A stretch of 64,000 bases of DNA from Conus ventricosus (lineage: Eukaryota > Mollusca > Gastropoda > Neogastropoda > Conidae), in assembly GCA_018398815.1 (NCBI GenBank), contig CM031614.1, positions 52,579,767 through 52,643,766 of the forward strand, read 5' to 3'. The notes under the pieces are model-generated. The model searched no databases and was not told where the DNA came from. It was given only the letters and a program-made list of their open reading frames with translations. Shown piece by piece: positions 1 through 11,130 of the stretch; the stretch's first letter is position 1, and each line of letters starts with the position of its first letter. The position numbers and the translations under genes are program-made.

Positions 1-95
1 AAGCAATAGGAAAAGCCTCTACAAAATGTGTGGGTCTTGAGCGACCCACACGATCGGGTCTGTGTGGTCAAAAACGTCATCCTGTAAAGGTTAAT
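1..95. repeat. Hairpin-bearing dispersed repeat fragment
   Basis: A perfect 9-bp stem (GTGTGGGTC at 28-36, GACCCACAC at 43-51) closes a 6-nt loop. The sequence that follows (a GTCTGTGTGGTCAAAA-like stretch, then TCATCC and GTAAA) matches the stretch at about 38505-38550, next to the GGGGTC/GACCCC hairpins near the right end of the Polinton. It is therefore a partial copy of a dispersed repeat. Which element it belongs to is unknown. Confidence 0.5.
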
Positions 96-117
96 TATCT
101 CCAATGTGTAAGCATGA

Positions 118-118
<1 letters not shown>

Positions 119-182
<64 letters not shown>

Positions 183-208
183 TGTGTCTGTGTGTGTCTG
201 TGTGTGTA
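119..208. repeat. (TG)n microsatellite
   Basis: Pure TG dinucleotides for about 60 bases, then an imperfect TG/TCTG tail. Long open frames across it are artefacts of the repeat. Confidence 0.97.
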
Positions 209-2523
209 CATGAGCAAGTGCAAATGTTTGTGTTTATTTTGCCTTTTGAAGTGAATGTGTGCATTTGTATCTATATGCAAATGTGCTTGTGCTCATTTGT
301 ATATTAAACATATCAGAGATTGTGTAGATATGTGCACCTGTGACAAATGTATGCTTAAATAAATTGTTACCTACAGACGTTTCACGGTTATTTACACATA
401 AACTCACCAGTCATTGGTTCCGATATAAACGTTTTTTCCCACACACATCAATGCACTCGATCTGAAAAGAAACAACTACAAATGTAATTTTAGCCATCTG
501 ATCAATCAGACAATCCTCATCCTCATTTTCAAATTATGAACGTTTCATTTATTTACAAAGTTCAGGTTTTCAAATAAATGTTCCCCCTCCCATCAAATCA
601 AGAATACCTGTTTGCAGGTGTCTTGAAAGACATTCTGCTATAATTATCTATACACAAATGTACTCGTACTCTTAGTTGGACATAAAGCTTAATTAAACTT
701 GTTTTCATTTAAATAACTTTTTTTAACATAATTGAGGACATCCCAAACGTATTCTTCATTTCCTGCTGTCTATGATGAGCCACAGACCAGGTGATAACTA
801 TCCTCGAGGGATTTTTACAATTGAAAGTGGTTTACAATTTCTCTCTGATCTCCTACTGAAGATTTCTGGGAAAACAGCACCTCCTCCAAATGCACTCTCC
901 TCTATCCCTTTCAGTTTTACCTACCTCCCTGTCATGTGTATGGTAGAGTTAACAGCACTGTTAATCAAATAAGCTCTTAAATAACCAAGACTGATGAAGC
1001 CCTGTAGTAAGATGCAATCAGAGCATTGTTTAGGCTAACGTTTTCCAATAGTTAGCCCGAATGGCAAATGTTTTCTTTTTCTTTTCTTTTCCTTCCTTTT
1101 TTTTTAACTTCATTTCATCACTATACAGTTGTATTACCCTCCTCCATCTTTCCCCCTCTCTATTACCAACGAGTACAACTCTGATCCTACTCAGACCTTC
1201 CACCACACCACGAACAAAGACAGCACTTTTCGGTGATTTTTTTCACCACATTTCTGGACAACTTATCTTAGTCTTGTACAACAGATCTCAAATTATCTTC
1301 TTCATCAATCTGCAACAGCAGTGAAACTTCTAAGGCTTTTGTGTGAAAATCAAATGTTATGCAGCTTAGCAGAGTACAAAGATGACTTTGGCTGCACTGG
1401 ACAAGATTTGGCAACAGGCTTATTCTGTGAACTAGCCTGGTTGGCTACTTGCAAAAACAAAAATCTTCCATCACCCTTGACACCTAAACTACAAGTACAA
1501 TCCATAGTCCTACAGTATGGCTCTGTCTATAATCCTCTCCTGAATCATGGCTTTATAATGGAACATTATCAGCACATTATTTATTACATACATCACGGTA
1601 TACTTATTCTGGTTCTAGTAACTTACATTTTACAATTCATTCAATTCTAATGATATAATTACTACAGAGGAATATGCCCAGCCACTTGTGAAACCATATA
1701 AATGTATACCCATAAGTGAAAAAAAAACATGTGAAGGTGAGGTAGAGTGTGGTGGGTGTGGGAGAGGGGTCAAAAGTTATCTTACAAATACAGTGTGGCT
1801 GACTACATGGTAGGATAATAATGGGCAAACCCAAAGAAAAACAAAAAAAGGCATCGATTATCTTTAATCAGTGATGATGAACAATCACCAAGTAGGTCCT
1901 CTCATCCTGCGCAAAGGGACTCGCTGTCCTAATTTTGCATGTGTAGATGTATGCATGTACATGACCCCCAATCATGAAAAAATAACAGAGCACCTCAACT
2001 TCAAGTTAAGTGAAACATGAAATTTCTAAGTGCAGTCCATGATTATGGGAATGGATATTGAAGGATGAGGAAAGCCCTCATTTTGACCTCCCCTTTGAAT
2101 CAACATAATGGACAGGCACTCTCACTGACAGTATGGCTTCTCTTAATGTGAGCATGAACTTGAACCAGTGAGATCAATACAAATAAGGGACACTTAAAAA
2201 GGAGCACGCTGCAAATAGAACACAAAAAATGAAAAAGTATTTCTACACGATGCGGGGAAAGCACCTAAATATGAACATCTTTTATCTTAAGCTGTTAATT
2301 CATTTGCTGGAGTATGATACACCTAACTCTGCTCAAGCAGTGGCTATAAAAGTGGGCCAGCGGAGGTGAGGGGTATGGGCAAAGGGGGAGGGGGGGGGGG
2401 TAGTGAATAATAAAACCCACACTAACACTACATACACAGTATAGTTCTTGCAGATCTTTCACTAATTCACCGAGCAAATCGAAAATAACTATTCGAAAAT
2501 AACAATGAACATGGCAGAATCAC
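209..2523. other. No gene recognised (intergenic or intronic)
   Basis: AT-rich single-copy-looking DNA. Short open frames lack recognisable motifs. A G-run lies at about 2387-2400, and a T-rich stretch at 1070-1105. On the minus strand around 2450-2490 a short open stretch (reading GELVKDLQELYC) is followed by a GTATGT donor. It could be a neighbouring exon of the candidate below, but its acceptor and phase do not fit well. Confidence 0.6.
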
Positions 2524-2622
2524 CTGAGTTTTGGCCTTGTCTGACATGAGCTTCACCCGCTCAATGGCCGGCACAAGTTCGAAGGCTTTGATGCTCATGT
2601 CTGCAGCTGTTTTTGTGACACT
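2524..2622 (-). CDS. Candidate internal exon, unknown protein
   Basis: On the minus strand a 99-nt stretch is open for exactly 33 codons. It is preceded by a pyrimidine-rich ...GGTTAG acceptor and followed by a GTGATT donor, so it would be a symmetric phase-0 exon. The reading starts SVTKTAADMSIKAFELV and ends VKLMSDKAKTQ, with a charged-helix composition unlike the surrounding AT-rich DNA. I do not recognise the family. No partner exon could be placed with certainty, so this could be chance. A start codon is not implied; the exon is called from splice sites and open phase only. Confidence 0.4.
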
Positions 2623-2948
2623 CTAACCAAAAACAACACAAGCACTACAGCAGCCGATTATCAATGGACGGCGACATCTTGACTTTGTGCTGCCGTCTAG
2701 CAACACACCCACCCGGACAAGGGGCATTATTCTCCCCTCACAGCATCGTGTTTGTTCTAAACCACCAATAAGCACAAGGACATTCGGCGTTTGACGTTAC
2801 GAGCTTTCGATTTTGAGAAGAGGGAGGGGGTCAGATCTCATGCAACAACCCCTGAGTTTTCTTGTGAGATTGATAATGAGAAAAAATTCTAAAGCGCCCA
2901 TAACGTTGTACATTACTGGGCTTACTTTAACACATCAGTTAAGGACAC

Positions 2949-3049
2949 AAACACACGCGCGCGCGCGCGCGCGCACGCACTCACGCACGCACGCACGCAC
3001 ACACACACACACATACACGCACGCATGCGTACACACGCGCGCGCGCGCG

Positions 3050-3083
<34 letters not shown>
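2949..3083. repeat. Compound (CG)n/(CA)n microsatellite
   Basis: ACACGCGC, ACGC and ACAC repeats in series. The Gypsy element begins immediately to the right, and the CA-rich array resumes beyond its right end at 10944. The element therefore landed inside a microsatellite. Confidence 0.95.
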
Positions 3084-3084
<1 letters not shown>

Positions 3085-3103
3085 AAACATGCACGCATGC
3101 GTG

Positions 3104-4025
3104 TGTGGAGAAGTGAAGAAAAGTTATTTACGATTTTTTCAGCCATTATTACAAGAGAAATCACTCTTAACAAACGAATGACGTCAAACGCTCTTTAATC
3201 ATAAAGATCAGATTGTAGATCCAAAATAGAATATGTTTCCATGGAAGATAGGTAAAAATAAGTTATATCGAAACAAGCAAACATTTAAGCTGTTTTTTTA
3301 GTTCAAACATAAATCATACATCAATAACGAAAATATCAACGAAGAAGAGAAATCAATTATTTGGGAATATAAATTTTGATACAGTTGCTAAGGGTTAGTT
3401 GCTACGATGATTTACTTGTTTACATTTCGTTTTAGGAACGAAGACAAGCAAATCATCGGAAACTTGATTAAGTTTCATTTAATAGTTGTTGGTTAGAATT
3501 AGATTATTATATTGCGTTTATCGATAGTTTGTTATAGTATTATTTTTGCTTCGATGTCATGTTGGTAGGATGATGTCGTAGAGTTGGTCGTTAGATTTGT
3601 TTCGATGTTATGTTGTTAGGGTGATGTGGTAGTGTTGGTCGTCCGATCAATTGACGACGAGCATGTATAAAAGGAGAGTGTGTTTTTGTGGTCGTTGTTG
3701 TTCTTGCGCAGTTCTTGCGTTGTTCTTGCTGACGGGTCTCGCTGACAGATGCTTGCTGACCATCCTTGCTGACATAAAAGAGAAGAGAAGCATCGATTCT
3801 GGTCTGGTCTCAAGATTGTTTGCCTGGCTGATCTGAGCGCTCGTTGCTTGCTGTCTCTGCTACTTCTCTTGATCCATAACACCCAGCAGATTTAGTCTGC
3901 ATGATTAATCTGTGCAAAGTGGCAGGCACGAAGATGAGATTGAGCATCCAACATATATAAGATTGAAGTTGAAAATCCTTGGTTCGATCGAGCTCTTGCC
4001 TTTGCCCTAAGCCCACTTTGCCACA
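3104..4025 (+). repeat. 5' LTR of the Gypsy element
   Basis: 922 bp, TG...CA ends. It matches 10022-10943 along its whole length with about two substitutions. Its core promoter is the TATAAAAG at 3666-3673. Confidence 0.96.
3666..3673 (+). promoter_or_regulatory. TATA box in 5' LTR
   Basis: TATAAAAG, duplicated at 10584-10591 in the 3' LTR. It lies about 560 bp into the LTR and would place the transcript start near 3695-3705, giving a U3 of about 590 bp. The start site is inferred. Confidence 0.6.
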
Positions 4026-4031
4026 GATTTT

Positions 4032-4050
4032 TGGTGTCAGAAGTGGGATT
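4032..4050 (+). other. Primer binding site, tRNA-Leu-like
   Basis: TGGTGTCAGAAGTGGGATT starts six bases after the LTR end. It is the complement expected for a leucine tRNA 3' end with CCA. The matching tRNA is inferred from general knowledge of leucine tRNA acceptor stems. Confidence 0.75.
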
Positions 4051-4141
4051 GTGGATCATAATATAGAAGTAAGCCTATATTGACAGCAGACCAGACTCAG
4101 TAAGCCGGCTGCGGTCCAGACCAGCTTCTTCAGAGTAGATT

Positions 4142-5101
4142 ATGGACATCATTGAAGAGATGATGACCATTGGCGAACCCCAAGATCAACACAACACTGA
4201 TGCTGGCGACCAGTTCCAGCAACACAGCAACCCCTGCAGACTCTACAAGCTGCGTAAATTTTCAGGCGATGGCGACGTGGAAGACTTCGCCAGAGAGGTG
4301 CGCCTCATTCTGCAACTTCAGCCCATCCCAGACCGCTTAGCGGCAAGCTGGCTTCTTAACTCACTTGACGGACGAGCCAAGCAAGAGATCCTGACACGGG
4401 AAGCAGGGGAGATCAACTCAGCTGAGAAAATAATCAAGATTCTTGAACAAGAATGGGGGGAACAAAAAGATCATTCAACACTGACGGCGACCTTCTTCAG
4501 GCGACAGCTTGGTAGGGGCGAGTCTATAGGCGAATACGCATCAACACTCCGCATGCTATGGGTCAAGATCTACGAGGCAAATCCTGACGCGCCTCTCGAG
4601 CCAACATTACTTCGGGACGCATTCGTCAACGGCCTGCACCCGGCATCCTTGAAGAGGGACATGAAGCGGTTTACAAGGGAACACCCCCGGGCTACCTTCA
4701 TAGAAGCAACAAAGGAAGCACAACGATGGATGAGGGAAGACTCCATCGCCGAGAATGCCATCAAACAGACATCACTGGGCCCCGACATGCTGCAGCGGCT
4801 GGAGGAGAAAATATCGGCGCTGACTCTGAAGACAGAAGCCCTCAAGCAACACCTACACGGCAGCATAGAAGAGCAGCACGTCAATGCCCCTAGAAGTCGG
4901 CAGCAACCAGCGATGTCCCCTCCCAGAATGCATTCCCATCAGTCTTCCTTCACCCACCAGCCAGCTTCCCAGTCTACACGGACGTGCTGGTGGTGCCAGC
5001 GCAAGGGACACGTCCAAGCAAACTGCCGAGCAAGACAACAGTATCTCCAAAGGCAGCAAAGACAAAATCAACAGGGCTACAGGATGCAGGGAAACGAGTA
5101 A
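4142..5101 (+). CDS. gag: Gag polyprotein of Gypsy element
   Basis: A 319-residue intact protein. Residues about 38-200 have the helical retrotransposon-gag capsid pattern (an RKFSGDGDVEDF start, later an FFRRQLGRGESIGEYA stretch typical of Ty3/Gypsy Gag). A coiled, glutamine-rich C-terminus contains one zinc knuckle, CWWCQRKGHVQANC (CX2CX4HX4C, about residues 281-294), the nucleocapsid RNA-binding motif. Gag would form the intracellular virus-like particle that packages the element RNA. The start codon follows the primer site by about 90 bases and is the first ATG of the open frame. It ends in TAA, and the same frame reopens directly into the protease region, so Pol expression would need readthrough or a frame change. 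No damage is visible in gag itself. Confidence 0.93.
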   Translation: MDIIEEMMTIGEPQDQHNTDAGDQFQQHSNPCRLYKLRKFSGDGDVEDFAREVRLILQLQPIPDRLAASWLLNSLDGRAKQEILTREAGEINSAEKIIKILEQEWGEQKDHSTLTATFFRRQLGRGESIGEYASTLRMLWVKIYEANPDAPLEPTLLRDAFVNGLHPASLKRDMKRFTREHPRATFIEATKEAQRWMREDSIAENAIKQTSLGPDMLQRLEEKISALTLKTEALKQHLHGSIEEQHVNAPRSRQQPAMSPPRMHSHQSSFTHQPASQSTRTCWWCQRKGHVQANCRARQQYLQRQQRQNQQGYRMQGNE

Positions 5102-5134
5102 CCCCCGCTGTTATGGAAAACCAGGCAGCGGGGG

Positions 5135-5404
5135 GGGAGGAAGAAGAAGCAGTCAACAACAATAGAAGAAGTCAAGTTCGCAGCAAAAGGCTGCACATCA
5201 AAGGAAGAAACGAAGACAAACCTCGCCGGAAGATGTCCGACGACTGAAATCAAGATTAACGGCAGGACGACACAGGCTCTCGTGGACACGGGCAGCGAAG
5301 TAACGACTGTCACAGAAGCTTGGGCTGCAAGAAATCTCAAGAATCTTCGACAAGAAGATGGCCTCGTCAAAATACGAGCAGTGAATGGGGCAGAGGTGCC
5401 CTAC
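5135..5404 (+). pseudogene. pol: Pol protease segment (frame continuous with gag after its stop)
   Basis: After the gag TAA the same frame is open again and carries LVDTGSEV (catalytic DTG at 5285-5293), the aspartic-protease active site of retroelements, followed by a strand reading AVNGAEVPYS. The second half of the protease, with the flap/ILG-like strand ending VLLGMNVL, lies in the next frame from about 5405. A single-base-class frame change therefore falls inside the protease. This could be a real inactivating mutation or an assembly indel. Similar one-base events elsewhere in the window make the second possible. Confidence 0.85.
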
Positions 5405-6606
5405 TCCGCACATCTACTTGGTCGACATACAAGTCTTCAATACCCTCTGCTCAAACACCCCGGTCTTCGTAGTCAAAACGCCTACGGAGCCATTTATGAG
5501 GGAGAAGAAGGAACGAGTCCCAGTACTGCTGGGGATGAACGTCTTAGAACCCTGCCTGAACAATGCTTCAAACCTTCCTCCAACCCTTCAACTCTTAGCG
5601 CAAGAAATCAAGAAGAAGAAGATGTCTACCAAGGGCATCGCTCGTACGATCTCCCGTCAACACATCCCTGCCTTCTCTATTGCGACAATCAAAGTCTCAA
5701 GCCCGAAGACTGACTTCATATCCCTGATGGCTTCACCATCGACGCAACCACTTCCCCAAGGCCTGCTACTAGTCCCCACTTTGCTCAACAACCACTGGCA
5801 GTCACGCTATGTCAGGATGGCAAACCTGACACATGAGGACAAACTCCTGCCTGCCAGAACTCCAGTAGCTGTCTTAGAAGCCGTCAACACGCATGAAAAA
5901 GGGCCTTTGATCCAGCTCAACGTCAACGAACTCATCGTATCAGAAGTCACTGCTGAAGAAGAAGAAGAAAGAGAGAAGACAGAGGCAAGCAGCAAAACAA
6001 AGTCCAACATCCTTCCTCCAGACTTCGATGGCACTGACAGACAGAAAAAGAAGCTACAGAACCTCCTTGAAAAGTACTCCTACGCCTTCATGACTGACTC
6101 TACAGACCTGGGCTACACTGATGCAGTGACACATCGGCTGAAGACTACAGATGAAAAACCAGTGGCTCAACCATATCGTAGAATTCCTCCCCATCAATTT
6201 GAAGAAGTTCAGAGTCACCTGAAAGAACTACTGAAGAAGGGCATCATCACTGAGAGTTACAGCCCCTACGCCGCACCGATTGTCATCGTCCGGAAGAAAG
6301 ACGGGTCCATCCGACTTTGCGTCGACTACCGCAAGTTGAACTCCAAAACCATCAGAGATGCCTTCCCTTTACCCAGAATCCAAGAGTCTTTCGACGCTCT
6401 GGTCGGGTCACAGTACTTTTCCACCCTTGACCTTGGCTCCGGCTTCCACCAGATAGCCATGCACCCTGACGATCAACATAAGACGGCTTTCACCACTCCA
6501 GTGGGCCTCTTTGAATATACCAGAATGCCAATGGGCCTCTGCACAGCACCAGCCACGTTCCAGCGACTGATGCAGTCTACGATGTCCGAATTCATGTTCC
6601 AGTTCC
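5405..6606 (+). pseudogene. pol: Pol: protease C-half and reverse transcriptase fingers/palm
   Basis: Open in the third frame. It begins with the protease C-terminal half (VLLGMNVL), then a linker and the reverse transcriptase N-terminal half: YRRIPPHQFEEV, the SPYAAPIVIVRKKDGSIR strand, LCVDYRKLN, the STLDLGSGFHQI motif containing the first catalytic aspartate, and FEYTRMPMGLCTAPATFQR. The reading leaves frame just before the catalytic YIDD box, at a C run near 6604-6606, where one base too many would explain the shift. Function in an intact copy: copying element RNA to DNA inside the particle. Confidence 0.9.
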
Positions 6607-7863
6607 CTCTTGGTCTACATCGACGACCTCCTGATCTACTCAAAGACCTTTGAAGAACACCTGGAACACTTGGAACGCCTGCTCCGAAGAATCAAAGAAA
6701 CGGGACTCAAGTTGAGGGCAGACAAATGTCAATTCCTGCGACGCCAAGTCATCTACCTGGGGCACACCATCTCTGCTGAAGGGGTATCCTGCGAAGATTC
6801 CAAGGTACGGGTTGTCAAGGAATGGCCAGTCCCCACTACAACCTCTGAACTCCGCAGTTTCCTGGGTTTCGCCAGCTACTACCGGCGGTTCATCAGAAAT
6901 TTTGCCAAGATAGCCGGTCCCCTCCACGACTTGGTCTCCAGCGACAAAAGCAAGAAAAAAAACGCCGACATCACCACACGCTGGGCCCAACACCATGAGG
7001 AAGCTTTCAGAAAACTGAAGACCGCCATGACTTCAGCACCTGTCCTGGGCTACGCAGATTTCACCAAGCCTTTCATCCTGGAGACTGACGCCAGCCACGA
7101 CGGACTGGGCGCCATTCTCTCTCAAGAACAAGATGGGCGACGCCAGGTCCTGGCCTATGCAAGCAGAAGGCTACGTCCAACAGAAAAGAATCAGGCCAAT
7201 TACTCTAGCATGAAGCTAGAATTCCTCGCCATGAAGTGGGCTGTCACCGAAAAATTCAGAGACTACCTCCTGGACTCCAAGTTCGTCGTCTACACCGACA
7301 ACAATCCCCTTGCCCACTTCAAGACAGCTTCCCTGGGCGCTTTAGAGCAACGCTGGGCTGCTCAGTTAGCACAGTTCGACTTCGAAATCAAGTACCGGCC
7401 TGGCAAGACAAATCCTGCCGACGCCCTTTCCAGACTGCCCCCACCACGGAAGATGAAGCCCGCTGCTACTCCTGTCCCACCCCAGATTGCTGCCATCCAA
7501 GAGACAGACTGCAGAGTCACGCTTATACCGGAACAACACCCCCTGATGCTGAAGAAGACGCTGGTTGAAGTACGAGCAGAGCAAGCACAAGATCCAGTCA
7601 TCGCCCCAGTCCTGGCAGTATGGCCGGAAGAACCCCCCACAAGAGGAAACCGAGATCTTCAAACCCTTTGCCAGCAGTGCTCACGACTCTTCTTGGAAGA
7701 CGGGATCCTCTACAGGAAGGTCGAAGATCTGCAACATGGGCCCTGCCGACAACTGGTCCTGCCCCGCACGATGAAAGAAGAAGTCCTGACCTCCCTTCAC
7801 GACGACATGGGCCACCAGGGAATCAACCGCATCATGGGGCTCCTGCGCACACAAGCGTACTGA
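6607..7863 (+). pseudogene. pol: Pol: RT palm/thumb, RNase H, integrase zinc-finger start
   Basis: Open in the first frame. It starts with VYIDDLLIYS (YIDD catalytic box, 6616-6627), LGHTISAEGV, the connection helix FLGFASYYRRFI, then an RNase H domain (ETDASHDGLGAIL, the catalytic ILETD aspartate; YTDNNPL). A linker leads to the integrase HHCC zinc module, of which the histidine half (LHDDMGHQG) is present. A TGA at 7861-7863 ends the frame where a tryptophan would be expected, and the CC half of the zinc module sits one frame away. There is thus a stop plus a one-base change at this point. Confidence 0.9.
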
Positions 7864-9023
7864 CCGGGCATGCACGGGACGTGGGACGTCACATCTCCAA
7901 CTGCCAGAGATGCACCCTGGGGCAACATCCCAAGACTTTCACCACGTCAGGACACCTTCAAGCATCGCGACCGTTAGAAGTCTTGGCCATAGATTTCACC
8001 AAGTTAGAAGCTGCCAGCGACGGTAGAGAAAACGTCCTGATAATGACAGACGTCTTCTCCAAGTTTACACAAGCGGTACCCACCACCAACCAAGAAGCCT
8101 CCACTGTGGCCAAAGCTCTGATCAAAGAATGGTTCCTGAAGTACGGGGTTCCAGAACGTATCCACAGCGACCAAGGGCGAAATTTCGAGTCCAACCTGAT
8201 CGCCGAGCTCTGCACGATGTACAACATTAAGAAGACCCACACGACCCCCTACCATCCCCAGGGCAACGGGCAATGTGAGAGGTTCAACCATTCCATGTTC
8301 AAGCTCCTTCGTTCCCTCACCCATGAAGAGAAAAGGAATTGGCCTGTCCACCTGCCGGAACTGGTCCAGGCCTACAATAACACGCCTCACGCCACCACGG
8401 GTTTCGCACCACATTTCCTACTATTCGGGCAACACCCAAGACTCCCAGTCGATGACATCTTGGGCAACGACAACCAGCCAGTTGAACTCGACACCTGGGT
8501 CAATCTTCACCAGGCTCGCCTGAGAGACGCCTACAGCAAGGCACGCCAACAGTCCCAGAAAATCGCCGCCAGGAGAGACGAAGCCAGACAGAAGACGTCT
8601 CCCTCCATCCTGTCTGAAGGGGACCTGGTCTACCTTCGCAACCGGGAGAGAGGGAAGTTGCAAGATGCCTGGAAGCCTCAACTATTCCAGGTCGTCACAC
8701 GGCCCTATAACAACGACGCCTACGTGGTACGACCATTGGCTGGAGGAATCGACCGCACGGTCAACAGGAAGGACATGCTGCCAGCCGCGAACCCAGAGGA
8801 AGACTCGGAAGGCGAGGACGAAGACCCAATACCCCCTCCCACACGAGAAGAAGACTCCAACAGCGAATCCGAGGAAGACTTCGTAATGATGAACATTCCC
8901 CAGACTCCTGAACGGAAGAAACCAGTTCCGCTGCCTACACCGGTTCCGCTTCCTAGAAGATCCCAAAGACTTGCCAGCAAACCAAGAAAAGTTTATTCTG
9001 AGAATCCAGTAATTTTTGTTTAA
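7864..9023 (+). pseudogene. pol: Pol: integrase core and C-terminal domain
   Basis: Open in the third frame. The zinc-module cysteines (NCQRC) are followed by the DDE catalytic core: LAIDFTKLE, then HSDQGRNFES, then GNGQCERFN. The spacing counts as D-58-D-35-E, which is canonical for retroviral-type integrases. After the core come HATTGFAPHFLLFGQ and a C-terminal SH3-like stretch with YLRNRERGKL. An acidic and proline-rich tail ends ...YSENPVIFV. The tail has no recognised chromodomain. The frame is open upstream to 7620, but that part overlaps the other reading and is not homologous. Confidence 0.92.
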
Positions 9024-10006
9024 AAATAGTGGTTAGGAATAGAAAGTTAGGCATTCTCCAGAGAAGAGACGTTTGGAGAAAGAAAAGTTAGCAAGATTAG
9101 AATTAGAAAAGTTAGGCATTTCTCTTTCATAAGCAGAAAAGAGACATTTGGAGAAAGAAAAAGGAAAAGTCAGCAAGAACAACAACCTCAGCAAGAACAA
9201 CTTCACTATATTTTTGAAAAGTTATCTTTGCTAAAAGTTTAATTTTTATTTTCTTTTGACAATGTCTATTTTATAACAGATCTTCCATGGAAATATACAA
9301 AGATAATTTTCATCTCTCGCGTGTAGTTTGGCTACAGAATGGCTGAGAAAGAAAAGAGTTCCTTCTCCCTGTTCCCGTTTTGATTCCCAGTGCCTTATTT
9401 ATAAAATAACGCACTAGAATCAAATCACCCCTAAAATGATAAGTCGTAAAGCTCCTTTTGTTAAACTATTAATTCCTTCTACCCCTTGATTCAAACTTGC
9501 CTTATTCATAAAATAACGCAGTTTGAATCAATGCCTTCAATTATAATTTCATAACAAACCCGATTCCCCTGATTCAAACTCGCCTTATTTATAAAATAAC
9601 GCAGTTTGAATCAATGCCTTCATTTTGTTCTTTCATTTCGGTTTGCCTTGTACAACAACGCAAGCTGAATGAAAAGAGCATGTCACGTGAATAATCGGGA
9701 TTTTCCTCTTCTATTAATATTTGATTATCACATTACCTATTAAAGATAGCGATATGAATCAAATTGTCCTAATCTCTTTAAAAAGAATAAGAAGTATCAA
9801 ATATACTCTATTCTTTTCATTCAAGGAGGACCTTGAATAATCGAGAGAGGGGGGAGGGAGAAAAGTGTTGAATATTATTAAATTTTGCTTTATATTATTT
9901 TGGAAGGGGCAGTAACCCTAATACAGGAAATTGACTAGGAAGTGGAGTTATATACCCATCCTAGCACCTGTCCCAACTTTCGATTCAATGAGGGCATTGA
10001 AAAACA
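9024..10006 (+). other. Gypsy 3' untranslated region with tandem palindromes
   Basis: About 1 kb without coding content between pol and the polypurine tract. It contains three clear 40-42-nt inverted repeats at 9384-9423, 9488-9529 and 9571-9612, and a degenerate fourth near 9645-9680. In the two best copies GATTCAAACT pairs with AGTTTGAATC around a near-palindromic loop (GCCTTATT...AATAACGC). Purine-rich repeats (GAGAAGAGACGTTTGGAGAAAG-type, two copies) lie at 9058-9170. Confidence 0.85.
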
Positions 10007-10021
10007 AGAGTAGGGGGCAGA
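10007..10021 (+). other. Polypurine tract
   Basis: AGAGTAGGGGGCAGA directly precedes the 3' LTR, where plus-strand DNA synthesis would be primed. Confidence 0.8.
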
Positions 10022-10943
10022 TGTGGAGAAGTGAAGAAAAGTTATTTACGATTTTTTCAGCCATTATTGCAAGAGAAATCACTCTTAACAAACGAATGAC
10101 GTCAAACGCTCTTTAATCATAAAGATCAGATTGTAGATCCAAAATAGAATATGTTTCCATGGAAGATAGGTAAAAATAAGTTATATCGAAACAAGCAAAC
10201 ATTTAAGCTGTTTTTTTAGTTCAAACATAAATCATACATCAATAACGAAAATATCAACGAAGAAGAGAAATCAATTATTTGGGAATATAAATTTTGATAC
10301 AGTTGCTAAGGGTTAGTTGCTACGATGATTTACTTGTTTACATTTCGTTTTAGGAACGAAGACAAGCAAATCATCGGAAACTTGATTAAGTTTCATTTAA
10401 TAGTTGTTGGTTAGAATTAGATTATTATATTGCGTTTATCGATAGTTTGTTATAGTATTATTTTTGCTTCGATGTCATGTTGGTAGGATGATGTCGTAGA
10501 GTTGGTCGTTAGATTTGTTTCGATGTTATGTTGTTAGGGTGATGTGGTAGTGTTGGTCGTCCGATCAATTGACGACGAGCATGTATAAAAGGAGAGTGTG
10601 TTTTTGTGGTCGTTGTTGTTCTTGCGCAGTTCTTGCGTTGTTCTTGCTGACGGGTCTCGCTGACAGATGCTTGCTGACCATCCTTGCTGACATAAAAGAG
10701 AAGAGAAGCATCGATTCTGGTCTGGTCTCAAGATTGTTTGCCTGGCTGATCTGAGCGCTCGTTGCTTGCTGTCTCTGCTACTTCTATTGATCCATAACAC
10801 CCAGCAGATTTAGTCTGCATGATTAATCTGTGCAAAGTGGCAGGCACGAAGATGAGATTGAGCATCCAACATATATAAGATTGAAGTTGAAAATCCTTGG
10901 TTCGATCGAGCTCTTGCCTTTGCCCTAAGCCCACTTTGCCACA
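10022..10943 (+). repeat. 3' LTR of the Gypsy element
   Basis: 922 bp, same ends as the 5' LTR. CGTG follows at 10944-10947, matching the bases before the 5' LTR. Confidence 0.96.
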
Positions 10944-11053
10944 CGTGCACACGCACACATGCATGCATGCACACGCACTCAATCATGCATGCATGCAGGC
11001 ACACAAACACGCGCACGCACATATGTGATGTCGCACATATGTGATGTCACACA

Positions 11054-11128
<75 letters not shown>
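10944..11128. repeat. Compound ACGC/TGCA/(CA)n microsatellite
   Basis: ACAC, TGCATGCA, two copies of ACATATGTGATGTC, then about 78 bases of pure CA (11051-11128). It is the continuation of the array interrupted by the Gypsy insertion. Confidence 0.95.

Positions 11129-11130
<2 letters not shown>

Larger units (their letters stand above)
3104..10943 (+). mobile_element. Ty3/Gypsy LTR retrotransposon, structurally complete
   Basis: Two direct 922-bp LTRs beginning TGTGGAG and ending GCCACA enclose a leucine-tRNA-like primer site, gag with a zinc knuckle, a pol region in the order protease-reverse transcriptase-RNase H-integrase (the Gypsy order), a long 3' untranslated stretch and a polypurine tract. 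The 4-bp direct repeat CGTG flanks both ends (3100-3103 and 10944-10947). The LTRs differ at only about two sites (an A/G near 3151/10069 and a C/A near 3872/10790), so the insertion is recent. Pol is nonetheless interrupted by a stop codon and single-base frame changes, so this copy as assembled could not make an intact Pol. Confidence 0.96.

Noticed and set aside
30..307. Open frames through the TG repeat
   Set aside because: They are translations of a dinucleotide repeat (Cys-Val or His-Thr).
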